A DNA stretch of 64,000 bases from Sternotherus odoratus (taxonomy: Eukaryota; Chordata; Testudines; Kinosternidae): contig JAVMKO010000020.1 in NCBI GenBank assembly GCA_032164245.1, positions 7,219,206-7,283,205 of the forward strand, read 5' to 3'. This document shows, piece by piece, positions 42,700 through 52,852 of the stretch. Below the pieces are notes generated by a model. The model saw only the letters and a list, made by a program, of their open reading frames with translations. It searched no databases and was not told the origin of the DNA. Position 1 is the first letter of the stretch; every line of letters begins with the position of its first letter. The position numbers and the translations under genes were made by a program.

Positions 42700-43225
42700 A
42701 TGGGTTTAGACACCACAGACCACATCTTCAGCTATTATAAACAGGGGGAGTTCCATTAAAAGTCAGTTTGAGAATCTGGTCCCAAAACCAGGCATGACAG
42801 AATTTGAATATTTTTTTTTAGTGATTTTGTGGATAATATCAGTGTTTATTTTTAAACCCTTTTCTGTTTATTTTTTTAATTTTCACAGGAACAGGAAATC
42901 AGGAGGCATTCAGACAATTACTGACAGTAGACATTGAGGTTCAGAAAATTAAAGCTTTATAACCACTAAAACATACATTGTCAACATCACATGTCAAAAT
43001 ATACAAAGTGCATTTCTTTGTGTCAAATTCTAAGTTCACGCACAGCATTTTTCTTACTTTGGCTAACTGTAAATTTTGATGATCGTCAAAGGAAATATGT
43101 TTTGTCAGTTTGTGTATCTACAGCAAACTTGACCTTTACTGACATACCAGTAAAAATCAAAGACTTCCAACCCTAAATAAAAGTGGTGAGCGAGTAATAG
43201 ATGGAGAGTTGATTATTGTGAAAAT
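42700..43225. other. noncoding DNA, no gene seen
   Basis: AT-rich unique DNA ending at the target duplication GTAAG of the next LTR. Confidence 0.5.
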
Positions 43226-43339
43226 GTAAGTGTAGGCTCCATCGCACTCTCAGTCAGAGGGAGGACCCCTCGGGCTGGTCCGCACCGGCCCAGTTCAGGC
43301 TCTGGTTGACGGCCTGCAAGTAGCCCAGCCTCAGAACGG

Positions 43340-43595
43340 GCTGACTGTAGCCGGGGCTGGGCTCGGGCAGCCAACAAACAGTCTGTAGGGGGCTGGCTAT
43401 AGCCTGGGCTTCAAAGCACAGGCAGCCAGCAGATCAAGCAGTCTTAAGACTGGGGCCTGGGCCTCAGAGCACAGGCAGCCAGCAGCAAACAGTCTATGGT
43501 GGCTGACTATAGCCTGGGTGTGGCACAGGCAGCCAGCAAGCAAACACAGTCTTTAAGGCTAAGGCCTGGACTTCAGAGCACAGGTACCTCTGCCA
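43340..43595 (-). repeat. ~54-bp tandem repeats within the LTR
   Basis: The anchor 'cacaggcagccagca' or a diverged form begins at about 43362, 43417, 43470, 43524 and 43579, that is every 53-55 bp, interleaved with 'aaacagtct' and 'ggctatagcctggg'. Confidence 0.85.
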
Positions 43596-43771
43596 TCCAG
43601 TCAGCTTCCGGCTCCTCTGGATACACAGCAGCAGGTACTCTGGGCCAGTCATCCTTAGCGTCAGGGGTGGGTGCACCACTCAGGCTGGAGTCCCCTCTGG
43701 GCAGCAGCCAGTCAGGCAGAGCCTCCTTCTCCTCCTCTGGTTCTCCCCCTTCTGGGCTGCAGGGCTGGCCT

Positions 43772-43777
43772 TTTATA
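43772..43777 (-). promoter_or_regulatory. LTR TATA box
   Basis: TATAAA on the minus strand, upstream of the tandem array. Confidence 0.5.
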
Positions 43778-44039
43778 GTTCTGGTCCTGCCCCTGTACTT
43801 CCAGCAAGGGGGGCGGGGCGGCCTTGGCTCCCCCCCCCCCCCCAGGGGCGTCCCCGGCTCCCTCGCACTCCCCGTCAGAGGGAGACCACTCGGGCTCACT
43901 ACAGTAAGAAACTGATGTTTGCAATATTCTCTGTCCGAACTATAGGAAACAGAGAAGTAAAGTCTGGAAGTTTTAAGGCATGACCACTATAATTTTATCT
44001 GCCGTCTCCCTCTCCTCTTTACTTATGTAAGTAATAATA

Positions 44040-44240
44040 ATGTATCTGTATACAATCATACTTGCAGCTTTTCTTTGAACCGTCTTTAGTTTTTCAATAG
44101 TCTTTTTCAAGTGAGAAGACCAGAGCTGGACACTAGTCCAGTGAAAACTAGAACTAGCAATGTTACACACTGAAATAATATTACCTTCCTACTCCTCGAT
44201 ACTCCTATTTGTCTCTCCGTCTATCTCTCCAAGAATGGCA
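44040..44240 (-). mobile_element. CR1-type LINE 3' region, antisense
   Basis: 'gtctttttcaagtgagaaga', 'ccagagctggacactagtcc' and 'ctatctctccaagaatggca' match the antisense LINE consensus ('gaccagagctggacacagtc' type). A minus-strand frame carries 'LWSSHLKKTIEKLKTVQRKA', the '.VQRRAT' block of CR1 ORF2. Confidence 0.65.
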
Positions 44241-44388
44241 TTCATCTATTGTTGATACTTATAGGCCCCCCATTATTGTAGTATTTGCATGTCTCAATCT
44301 TTAATACATTTATTCTCACGAGATTGCTGTGAGGTGGGGAAATGCTATTATCCCTTTTTACTATTGGGGGATAGTCTCTGTGCTTCCA

Positions 44389-44618
44389 AGGGTTTGTCTA
44401 CACAGCCAGCAGCAGCAAGCCTCGGGCCTTGGGTTGACGGAGCAGGGCTCGCAGCTTGGTCTGGAGCTCACGCTCTGAAGCCTACCTTCCTTCCTAAGCT
44501 TCAGAACCCAAATCCAGCCTGAGACACAACATCTACTCAGCTATTTTTAGTGCCATACCAGCGTCTGTCAACCTGGAGCTGGAGGCTTGCTGCTATGGGC
44601 CGTGTTGGATGTATCCTA
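44389..44618. mobile_element. MITE with 'agggtttgtctacac' ends
   Basis: Left end 'agggtttgtctacacagcc'; right end 'gtgttggatgtatcct', inverse AGGATACATCCAACAC. Internal 'cttcagaacccaaatcc' and 'cagctatttttagtgcc' are shared with a well-known turtle MITE. It separates two CR1 antisense pieces, so it probably inserted into the LINE. Confidence 0.65.
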
Positions 44619-44639
44619 AATGACTTACTGAAGGCCATT

Positions 44640-44890
44640 GTGAGAGCCTGTGGCAGGACGGATTATTGATCATAATGGTCAGGGATTAGGATTTAGAGTC
44701 CTTTCTATTAGTCATTCAAGTTACAGCATCACACTGGGAAGTTCTTGTTCTCTTTCTTATCCACCATGATCCCCAAGTTTTTCTCCAAGTCAGTCCTTTC
44801 CAGGGTACTATCTTATAGGTAAGGTCTGTGGTCTTTGTTCCTAGATGTATGACCTTGTATTTAAAGTTCTTAAAATATTAAGAAAAAATC
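44640..44890 (-). mobile_element. CR1-type LINE fragment, antisense
   Basis: 'ccatgatccccaagtttttc', 'tccagggtactatcttatag', 'gtaaggtctgtggtctttgt' and 'cctagatgtatgaccttgta' correspond to the antisense region just beyond 44040-44240 in the same LINE family. Confidence 0.65.
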
Positions 44891-45670
44891 TTATTCAAAG
44901 AGCTATAGATGGAGGGAGGTAAGAAAGGAAATTAAATATAATCTCTGTTAAATAACATTGACATTTCTACAGAAGGTTAGAAGATATATTACTGAATGGA
45001 ATCAGATCCACGTTTGCCTCAATTCATCATCTTATAAATTTCCCATTGTTTCCTTTTAGTAAATGTTAGGCAGCTCAATATCATTTCAGAAGAGGAGATG
45101 TTAAAACATTTAATTAAAACGAGCGAGAGTAACTGGCATAGCCCCTGATCCCATGCCAGTAGGATTCTAGCTGATTCATGAATTTTTCTCCAGCTCATCC
45201 TCTATTTGCTATGATAGAATTCTGACTGGTAAGAATTATTTTCTCTTCCTTTGCTACATGACAGGAGGACAAAGCATCCCCATCAATATTCTTGTTGAAT
45301 AAATGCAGTACTTAGACTGTGTACAATCTGTTCTATTACTAAACATTGCTTTGCATAATTAACTTTTCCCCTTCTTTTTTAGACCTTCCAATAATAACAT
45401 AAATAGATACCTCTTGTAAGAAGGCAATGAAATACATTAAATGTCATATGTTGCATTGCATACTTCCGTTCATTTTAAAATCTAGTTTTATAGGTGGCCC
45501 AGAAAGTTGCTATAAAAATCACTTCTTATTTACAGAGCTGTACTAATTAAAAATTGTTTGTTCTGAGTGCAGGACATTCCAGATGTGATGTTGACCAAAA
45601 TTGCTTACCCGTTGATCGGTGCATATCATCACATGTATTTTAATTTTGATGATCCCAGCCTGATTCTATA
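44891..45670. other. noncoding DNA, no gene seen
   Basis: AT-rich unique DNA. Confidence 0.5.
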
Positions 45671-45674
45671 GGAA

Positions 45675-45805
45675 ACTGAGGTCCCTATTCAATAAAACAC
45701 ATACATGTTTAACTTTAAGCAAGTGCTTAGGTCCAGTGGACATTAATGAGACCTAATTAAAGTCAAAGTTAAGTATGTGCTCAAGTGTTTTGCTGAATCA
45801 AGGTC
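45675..45805. repeat. CTTAA-type hairpin interspersed repeat
   Basis: 'gaggtccctattcaataaaa' and 'tttgctgaatcaaggtctga' are opposing ends; 'tttaactttaagcaagtgct' faces 'agtcaaagttaagtatgtgc'. A complete foldback copy. Confidence 0.65.
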
Positions 45806-46385
45806 TGAGTGGAGAACTTTGTGAATATTCTATTCCTGACATGAATGTTACTCAGTGGCATGTTCTCACTTAGCAGCTATTCTATCCAAAGGTTAAATGT
45901 TTAACTTTTGAAAGGCGACCACTTATCTGTATTTAATTCCTTGGAATAGCTTGGAATAAGAGCCCAAATAAGGATTCTCATTGGCTAATGGGCCCTTATG
46001 TTTTGACTCCAGATTTCTAAAAGCAGCAAATCCGAGCACGCGGCAAACAGGAACCATTGCCTTTCGCTCCTGCTCTCTCCAACTCTACAAAATGAAAGAT
46101 TAAAAAAAAAAAGGCAAAATTTGGATCTAGATCTGAACATCCCCCAAAAGTGGGCCTCGTCTGGTGACAGAGTTTGGGTGAAAGCCAAACCCAGAGACCA
46201 AATTATCACAAAATCTGGAGGTTTTGAGAAACGGGGATTTTTGGGGACAAAGTTAAAGGAAAATACGACTACACTGGAATTTAAAAGTGTCAGGGCCTGG
46301 TGCTTAGCCTGCTGAAGTCGGTGGAAAGGCTGACATGGATTTCACTGGGGCACGGCTCAGCCCCTTCACTGGGGCCTGGATCAGC
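45806..46385. other. noncoding DNA, no gene seen
   Basis: A poly-A stretch at 46101-46112 and a 'gctgaagtcggtggaaaggc' hairpin-family relic at 46310. Otherwise unique. Confidence 0.5.
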
Positions 46386-46387
46386 TG

Positions 46388-46545
46388 CACTGTGTAATGG
46401 TTAGTATACTGGACAGTGAGTCAGCAGTGCTGGGTTCTATTCACGGTTCTGCCACTGAGTAACCCTGGGCAAGTCCCTCCGTCTCTCTGTGACCGTTTCC
46501 CTTTTTATTGTTTGTCTCTTTAGACTGCAAGATCTTTCGGTGTGT
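46388..46545 (+). repeat. MIR/CORE-SINE-like relic with tRNA-type head
   Basis: 'gtgtaatggttagtatactg', 'ctgggttctattcacggttc', 'ctgggcaagtccctccgtct' in MIR order, then 'ttgtctctttagactgcaag'. Confidence 0.7.
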
Positions 46546-47550
46546 CTCCCTCTGTGTGTATGCGATCGACCAGACAGGATCCAATCTTGATTGGCCAGGA
46601 GATGCTACTGTAATAGGTTCAATTCAGATCGGGGGCCAGAGAAGAGAAGCCAGGGCCCTGACTCCTGACTTTTTCACAGCTCACTCATCTCCCATTCACA
46701 ATAATCCAAAATTATGAAAGATTTTATTTCCTGAATGTCCTAGTCTTAAATGTGCTAAGCTGGCAGCTGCTTTCCTGTTTCTTTCCCCCATTCGGGCCGG
46801 AAAACATGGCTGGTGTTTTTGTTGTTTTAAATATACTACACAATCAAGTTTTTCTCCTGCTGTTGACAGAAGAGATTGAGTTATTTTCCCACCGAATGGA
46901 TTTTGTTGACAGGGTAGATTTAGGCTGTTGACAAAACACATTCTGTTAGCACGATGGTCTAAGCGTTGATGAAATATGTTTTATTGGCAGGATGAATTGA
47001 GATTGTGGAGACCGAATGCAAACACCCTAATCCGTTCTGTTGATAACACACACTTATCTAGGTATCAAATCCATCTGGCTGTCACTTAGTTTTGTTTAAA
47101 ACTAAAAATCACTTTTTGCGGGGGCGGAAGGGAGACGGCACCAATTCCCACCAAGCTGCCCAAAGTTTGTGGGGTGAAAAGCTATGCTAGAGAGTCCCTT
47201 GCCTCCTGTTGACAAAATGGATGTCAACCTTTAAAACCACAATATTAGAAATGGCCGTGAAGACCACTGGAAGTTGGAATGTCTCCTCCCATTGCTGCAG
47301 CGGGATGCATTCTTCACTGAGCCTAGTTAATTGCTGTTCTGAAACATCTGTAACACTACAGCAGCAACCTAAGCACGCCAAATGGCCTTGCTGGGTGTAC
47401 CTGTTAAATTCATTTTTGGCATCTTATCAAATCCATAACTTTAAAAGGATTTATAATTCATTCATGAAGCTAGACACATAGGCGGCCTCCATCTTTGCAG
47501 TATCTGATCACTTCCCAAATGCTGATAACTGTATCCTCTCACCATCCTAG
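46546..47550. other. noncoding DNA with diffuse 'gttgac' repetition
   Basis: The segment 46860-47060 repeats 'ctgttgacagaa', 'ttgttgacagg', 'ctgttgacaaaac', 'ctgttgataac' and 'accgaatg' at irregular spacing. No protein signal; unexplained but weak. Confidence 0.35.
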
Positions 47551-47554
47551 TGGT

Positions 47555-47690
47555 GTAGGAAAGGGTTATTTAGTGGGGAGCGGAGGGCCAGAGAATAAAT
47601 GATTTGCCTAAGGTCACATAAATAACCTATACCAGAACCCTAATTTTCCCAATTCCTAATTCAGGGCCTTTATCATAAAACCATCTTTCT
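47555..47690 (-). repeat. MIR-like relic, antisense
   Basis: 'ggagggccagagaataaatg', 'atttgcctaaggtcacataa', 'ccagaaccctaattttccca' in antisense MIR order. Confidence 0.55.
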
Positions 47691-49190
47691 CCAAGGCCTC
47701 ACAGTTCCCCTGGAGGAATATGTAACTTTATATTCCTGTAACACCTGGCAGAGCAAGATTCTGCTCTCTCTTTCTTAGTGTAAATGTGGAGTAACTCCAT
47801 TCAAGTCTAATCTTACTACTATCTAGAGGGATTTATGTACATCAGTATTTGTTTTCCACCAGATTTGAGGAGGTTGGATTCTGGGACTCAAAACAGTCCC
47901 ATCTCTACTGACTTCAAAACAAATTTAATATTTCAGATGTCTTTCTGTAGCCGCAAAGCCACAAATATTTCACCCCACTCCCACTGTTTCTGATGCACAG
48001 CGAGGGAAAGGTTGGGTCATACAATTTTCCCCTCCAGACTGCTGATGTAGATAACATTTTGATCATATCGTCATTTAAAGTAATTGGAAATGGAATCCCT
48101 TTCCACTCAGTCAACTGAATCGTGCTCTCAGCATGGCAGAGAATATAAGAAATCAATATATTAATACTATGAACAAAATTGTGACACTGGAAGTCATTAT
48201 TTAGCTCACTATCTCGGCTTGGAAAAAATACATTGGACTTAATCAGGCAGACAAGACAGCTCAGAAGACTGGTATTTCCCCCCCAAGGTTCATCACAAAA
48301 AAGTGTTGTTTTTAGTTAATCCAAGCAGCTTCATTTTTTCAGATCACAATAGATATTATTCCGTCCCCATGAAGGAAGATTAGTATAGCCACAAAAGAAA
48401 ATACACCATCACATAAGGAGGATATTTTTCGTCCTAACTATAGTGTTAGTCCAATAAATGTAAGAATTACATGCACTGGTCACTCTAAAGTATAAGGAAT
48501 AGATGTATTGCTTACAACGCTTCCCTTGAAAGGCTTTGTATAATGGGCCTCATTCTCTAGTGCCTTATATCTCATTTAATAACATCTCTTCAAATATGGT
48601 ATAAATTGCTGCCAAATAAGAATAGGAGCATTTTATGCCATCTACACTGGTGTAAATGGCTCCCTGAGCTGCAGTGCAATAGAGTATCTGGCCCTAATTG
48701 TTGTTGATATCTCATAACCTTGTATCATTGTTCCATTCTTATACCACACTAATGACTATCAGTACTGGCATCTAAATCGATCGAGAGAGATTCACTATGA
48801 ATCAATGGATAGCGCATGGCTTTAGCCAGTAATACACTGTAGATTGCTGTCTTTGTTTGTTGATGCAATAGTTGATATCGAATATCCACACAGGGATATT
48901 TGAGATCCTACAATATCTCTCTTTATGCACAATTATGAGAGAGTCTTGTAAGAATTTCCAGAGTTATGCGTTAAGCTCTGGAGAAATGTTGACATTCTAA
49001 TGGTGAGCAACATATAAAATCAGTGATAGGGCCATGATTATATTTATTATGGGATCATTTCTCCTATACTCCTGGCTTATACAAAGCTCACTCCATTCAA
49101 TCGGGGTTCATCTATAGATTTTTCTTTCCAGAAGTAGGTGTATCCTCCTTTCTCCTCCCTCATCTGTCCATCGTCAGCTCTTCTAGTTTC
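47691..49190. other. noncoding DNA, no gene seen
   Basis: Contains two 'gtgtaaatg' relics (47778-47800 and 48640-48670) of an old hairpin repeat ('tctacactggtgtaaatgg'). Rest unique. Confidence 0.45.
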
Positions 49191-49261
49191 GGACAAACAG
49201 CAATATCGATGTTAAACTGACTCAATTCATAAGCAATAATGGCTGTACGTTGCTCTGGTTG

Positions 49262-50037
49262 ATTGCTGTTTGCATTGTCCATCAGAATGTGGATCATTTC
49301 CTCTACCTTGGAAGTCATCTTTCATCCAAGGCAGATATTGATGCAGAAATTCAACATCGCCTGAGCTGTGCTTTTTTCATTTACGGCACAGGGTCTTTGA
49401 AGATCACAACATTTGAACAGACACCAATCTTCTTGTTTATCTAGCCATTATTCTCCCAACACTGTTGTATGGATCCGAAACCTGGACAACCTATAGACAC
49501 CACTAGAAAGCCCTTGAGAGGCACCATCAACGCTGCCCTCGTAAGATTCTGAAGATCAAATGGGAAGACAGGCACACCAATATTAGTGTTCTGGAACAGG
49601 CAAAGACCACCAGTATCGAGGCAATGATCATCCATCAGCAATACCGTTAGACTGGTCACATTGTCCGGATGCCAGACCATCACCTCCCAAAACAGGTCTT
49701 GTCCTCTCAGCTGAAAGAAGGGTTCTGTAATGTGGGTGGACAATGGAAATGTTATAAGGACTTAATGAAGGACAACCTACAAAAATGTAATATTGACATT
49801 GATACTTGGGAGACACTTGCCCAGGATCGCTTAAAACGGAGTGAAGTCCTACGTGATGGTCCCCTGCATTTTGAACTTGCTTGCCAACAAACCGAAGAGG
49901 ACAAGAGGCGCAGGAGGAAGGAGAGACTGGTCTCCAGTCATGGTCAACAGTCTCCTACTGAGCCTGAAAACATCTGCCCTCATTGTAATAGTACTTGTGG
50001 TTCAAGGATTGGCCTTATTAGCCACCCAAGGACTTAT
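49262..50037 (+). pseudogene. decayed LINE ORF2 C-terminal half with zinc-finger-like tail
   Basis: Frame pieces in order: 'HFLYLGSHLSSKADIDAEIQ', after a frame break 'ILPTLLYGSETWTTYRHH', an in-frame TAG at 49504-49506, 'LKIKWEDRHTNISVLEQAKT', TAG at 49648-49650, 'RMPDHHLPKQVLSSQLKEG', 'IDIDTWETLAQDRLK', a basic 'EEDKRRRRKERL' and a C2H2-like end 'CPHCNSTCGSRIGLISH'. 'YLG' to 'YGSETW' to 'W.DR..N' is the standard post-RT layout of several LINE clades. It is unlike the CR1 tails in this window; I cannot fix the clade (RTE-like is possible). At least two nonsense changes and one frame shift. Confidence 0.85.
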
Positions 50038-50100
50038 TAGCCATCACTCCTGGCTTATAAATTTAATCCCAGTGGTTTAGTCATGATTTAAGACTCATTT

Positions 50101-50250
50101 TCATAGAATCACAGAGGTTAGAGATGAGAGAACACACTCTAGCCACCTACACCCTTTCCTGGTCAACACAGAATTGTTCCTTTTGCTACTGAGAGCTTAA
50201 TAGTGTCTTGGACACCTGGGAGACAATGAGTAAGAATTTAATTCATGCTA
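50101..50250 (-). mobile_element. CR1/L3-type 3' end, antisense, part 1
   Basis: 'tcatagaatcacagaggtta' is the reverse of a CR1 3' terminus (ATTCTATGA unit), followed by 'attgttccttttgctactga'. Confidence 0.65.
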
Positions 50251-50509
50251 TTGCACTACTTACCCAGCCCTTGGGTCCAGGGTACAGAGGGTGGGGAAGG
50301 AAAAAAGGTGAATGAATGGAGGCATAGCACGCAATATGCAGGAAGGGGTTGTTGTAATTTGCTGCTGATATAGGCCAGCAGCAGAATATTTAAACCTCTA
50401 TTTTCTCTACAACACGTAAACCTCTATTTCCTCTACAACACTAAGGGGCAGGAATAGAACCCTAGAGATACATTTTAAACACCAACCCTCGCTCGGGTTG
50501 TTCTGTGTG

Positions 50510-50720
50510 GTGCAGTATAGCTCTGTATATTTACCAATGCTTGATCCAATTTAGTTTCATATATCCAGATGATCAGGTTTCCAGCACCTCCCTTGTGAGG
50601 TGATTCCATGGTGTAATAAATCTCCATGATAGACAGCCTAAATTTCCCTCATTTCATCCCATTACTCCTAGACGTTATGATTTACTGTTTGCTAAGCGCT
50701 GACAATGCACTCAGCTGCCT
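50510..50720 (-). mobile_element. CR1/L3-type 3' region, antisense, part 2
   Basis: 'cagcacctcccttgtgaggt', 'gattccatggtgtaataaat', 'agcctaaatttccctcattt', 'catcccattactcctagacg' continue the antisense CR1 region. 250 bp of unrelated DNA (with a 'aaacctctatttyctctacaaca'-type local duplication at about 50394-50440) separates the parts. Confidence 0.7.
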
Positions 50721-51445
50721 TGCATCACCCTGGGCATCTACTCCTCTTCCTTTGGTGGTGGAACATCTATAAAAGTTTGTTTGTTTACTGCACTAATTAA
50801 TTGCACAGACAGGAATGGGTTAGGTGATGCCAAGGATTGTTTTTAGTATTCAGCAGTACGTTTTGATGATGAAATAGAGCAAAGCACAGAAACAAGAGGA
50901 GGGAATGAGATAATGAGAGCATCCATGACCCTTTTTTTTTTAGGTCCCATTCCCAGAGGCTTGCGCATTATTTCACAGTAACTATGCAATTAACGGGTGT
51001 CATTACTGTACCTATGTGCTAACCCTTATGGAAGGGTCCTATAGAACTGAATGGAAAATGAAAATTTTTACAGGTTTTTGGGTAAAGAATTCTACCCCTG
51101 CTGTAGAATTCGAAAGGATTCTAAATTATAAAGCTGTCTTCTCCCTCCCCACCCCCTTTAGTCACTAATTGTACCTTTGACTCACTTGAAGGTTCCCCTT
51201 TTTTTCTCCTGACCAATAATAGTAGCACTTAGCAATTGTAGGGCAAGGTTCTCAAAAGGGATGAGGGACAGATTTCCCAGCACTTCTCACCCACAACGGG
51301 TCCCCGCCGGCTTCAAAAGAGCCCAGCACTTTTTTGAGCACCTAGTGAAGTGGCCAAAGTTGCAGAATTACTCAGCGCCCAATAATGAGTCTTTTTCCCC
51401 CTCCCCAGCGGAGGGTGCTGAGAACTGGACCATTTGATCCATATA
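50721..51445. other. noncoding DNA, no gene seen
   Basis: Unique; poly-T at 50932-50941. Confidence 0.5.
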
Positions 51446-51449
51446 GTAC

Positions 51450-51610
51450 TTGTGATCTGTAAACCTCAAAGCATGGTTATCATTTTATAGATGGGAGAGG
51501 TCTCCCAAAGAGGCCAAATGATGTGTGCAAGGCCACAGAGAGAGGCACAAGCAGCTGTTGAAGCTGGGAATAAATGTAATATCTTCTGACCTCAGTTCCC
51601 ACTGATCACA
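51450..51610 (-). repeat. MIR/L2-like relic, antisense
   Basis: 'acctcaaagcatggttatca', 'ttttatagatgggagaggtc', 'gtgtgcaaggccacagagag': antisense MIR order. Confidence 0.6.
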
Positions 51611-52225
51611 CTGTCTCCTGAGTAGAACCATTCAGTCTCACCCATGCAACCAAAAATGTAGATTTTAACACAACATTCTATGGTTAGACTCTATGGTCAG
51701 AGTTGCTGGCCCCTGCAAAACTGCAGGTGAGTGGAAATGTATGTGTAATTTTGCACCGGCCTAAACTGAGGCTAGTGTCTGAACGTACACGCCTACCTGC
51801 ACTGAGAATGATGTTATTAAAAGCACTATAACTACCTGCACAAGCAGATCAGAGGGAAATGGAGGTAACAATAGATCCAAATGCAATATTCACTGTCGTA
51901 TGCCAAAAAACAAAAGTATTTGCATTTGGGAGCCAGTGGGAGGCCATTAAACAGCACACACCAAATTTGACCAGAATTGTTGAATTCCTTAAAATATTGA
52001 ATGATTAATATTACTTTCCTTTGTTCAAAGGATGCACTGCTGGTTAAATAGCTTTCTCTCCCTGTACCGTGAGTATGTGTAACTTATCAGAAGTGTCTGG
52101 ATTTGATTGTATAATTCCCCATGTTTATGCAAATGGTCTGGATTTAAAACTCCTCAAGCAATGATTTTGCCAGTCATATTTCATCTGCTTCCTACAAACA
52201 CGCAAACACGGGGAGAATATTGTGA
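51611..52225. other. noncoding DNA, no gene seen
   Basis: Unique sequence. Confidence 0.5.
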
Positions 52226-52227
52226 GG

Positions 52228-52420
52228 CAGTTTGAGCTAATAGTTAGGGAACCCAAGAAGTAAGGGCAGCAGGAAACCGGGGTTCTATTCCTGGCTCTGC
52301 TACTGGCCTGCTCTGTGACCTTGGGTGAATCATTTCACCTTGGTTTCTCCTCCCATGCTTTGTTATCTGGACTAATTACAGTGTAAGGTCTTTGGCTGAG
52401 GGCCTATGTCTCTCAAAGCA
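52228..52420 (+). repeat. MIR/CORE-SINE-like relic
   Basis: 'gagctaatagttagggaacc', 'cggggttctattcctggctc', 'ctgtgaccttgggtgaatca', 'ggactaattacagtgtaagg' in MIR order. Confidence 0.75.
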
Positions 52421-52739
52421 TCTGTGCAGTCCTTACTGCCAGGGGACCCTGATCTTGCTTGCAGCTTCTAGGTGCTTTTGTTGATCAATAATGGTGATTC
52501 CAATCCTTTTACTCGGGCAAACTCTTGTGCAACTTAATACAAGGTTTGCATGATTGATGGCTGCAGGATTTGACCCTTTATCCATTTGCTGGAAGCCAGA
52601 CATTGAGTGCCCATGATGCATCATACGCTGCTAAGAGAATGGGGCAAATTCTGCCTCCCTGCCCAAAGTCTGACACGCTGCATGACCCTGAGCAACCTCA
52701 TGTAACGTGTCTGGGCTTTATTGACCTTCTCTGTCAATT

Positions 52740-52815
52740 CAGGGTGAAATCCTCGTTCCATTAATGTCAATAGTAAAACCCCAATTGACTTCAGTGGGCC
52801 AGGATTTCATCTATG
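52740..52815. repeat. 'gacttcagtggg' hairpin repeat
   Basis: 'agggtgaaatcctcg' faces 'ccaggatttcatc' and 'attaatgtcaata' faces 'attgacttcagtg'. Same style at 61755-61815. Confidence 0.5.
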
Positions 52816-52852
52816 CTGCTTGACCCTCCTTTGGAAAGGTCTTGGAGAGATT

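Larger units (their letters stand above)
43231..43903 (-). mobile_element. solo LTR with internal 54-bp tandem array
   Basis: 673 bp bounded by TGTA at the left and TACA at the right, with a 5-bp duplication GTAAG at 43226-43230 and 43904-43908. A minus-strand TATA box ('tataaaaggccagcc', 43772-43777) sets orientation. Downstream of it on the minus strand lies an array of about five ~54-bp units. GC-rich, with a poly-C run at 43833-43846. Near each end is a related sequence (43240-43275 and 43862-43896). The open frames on both strands (for example 43573-43899 minus) follow from GC richness. No gag/pol remnant. Confidence 0.78.

Noticed and set aside
43345..43595. CRISPR-like periodic array
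   Set aside because: The ~54-bp repeats have no distinct spacers and lie inside a vertebrate LTR.
43496..43915. Open frames on both strands within the LTR
   Set aside because: GC-rich LTR sequence; no gag/pol or accessory-type signal.
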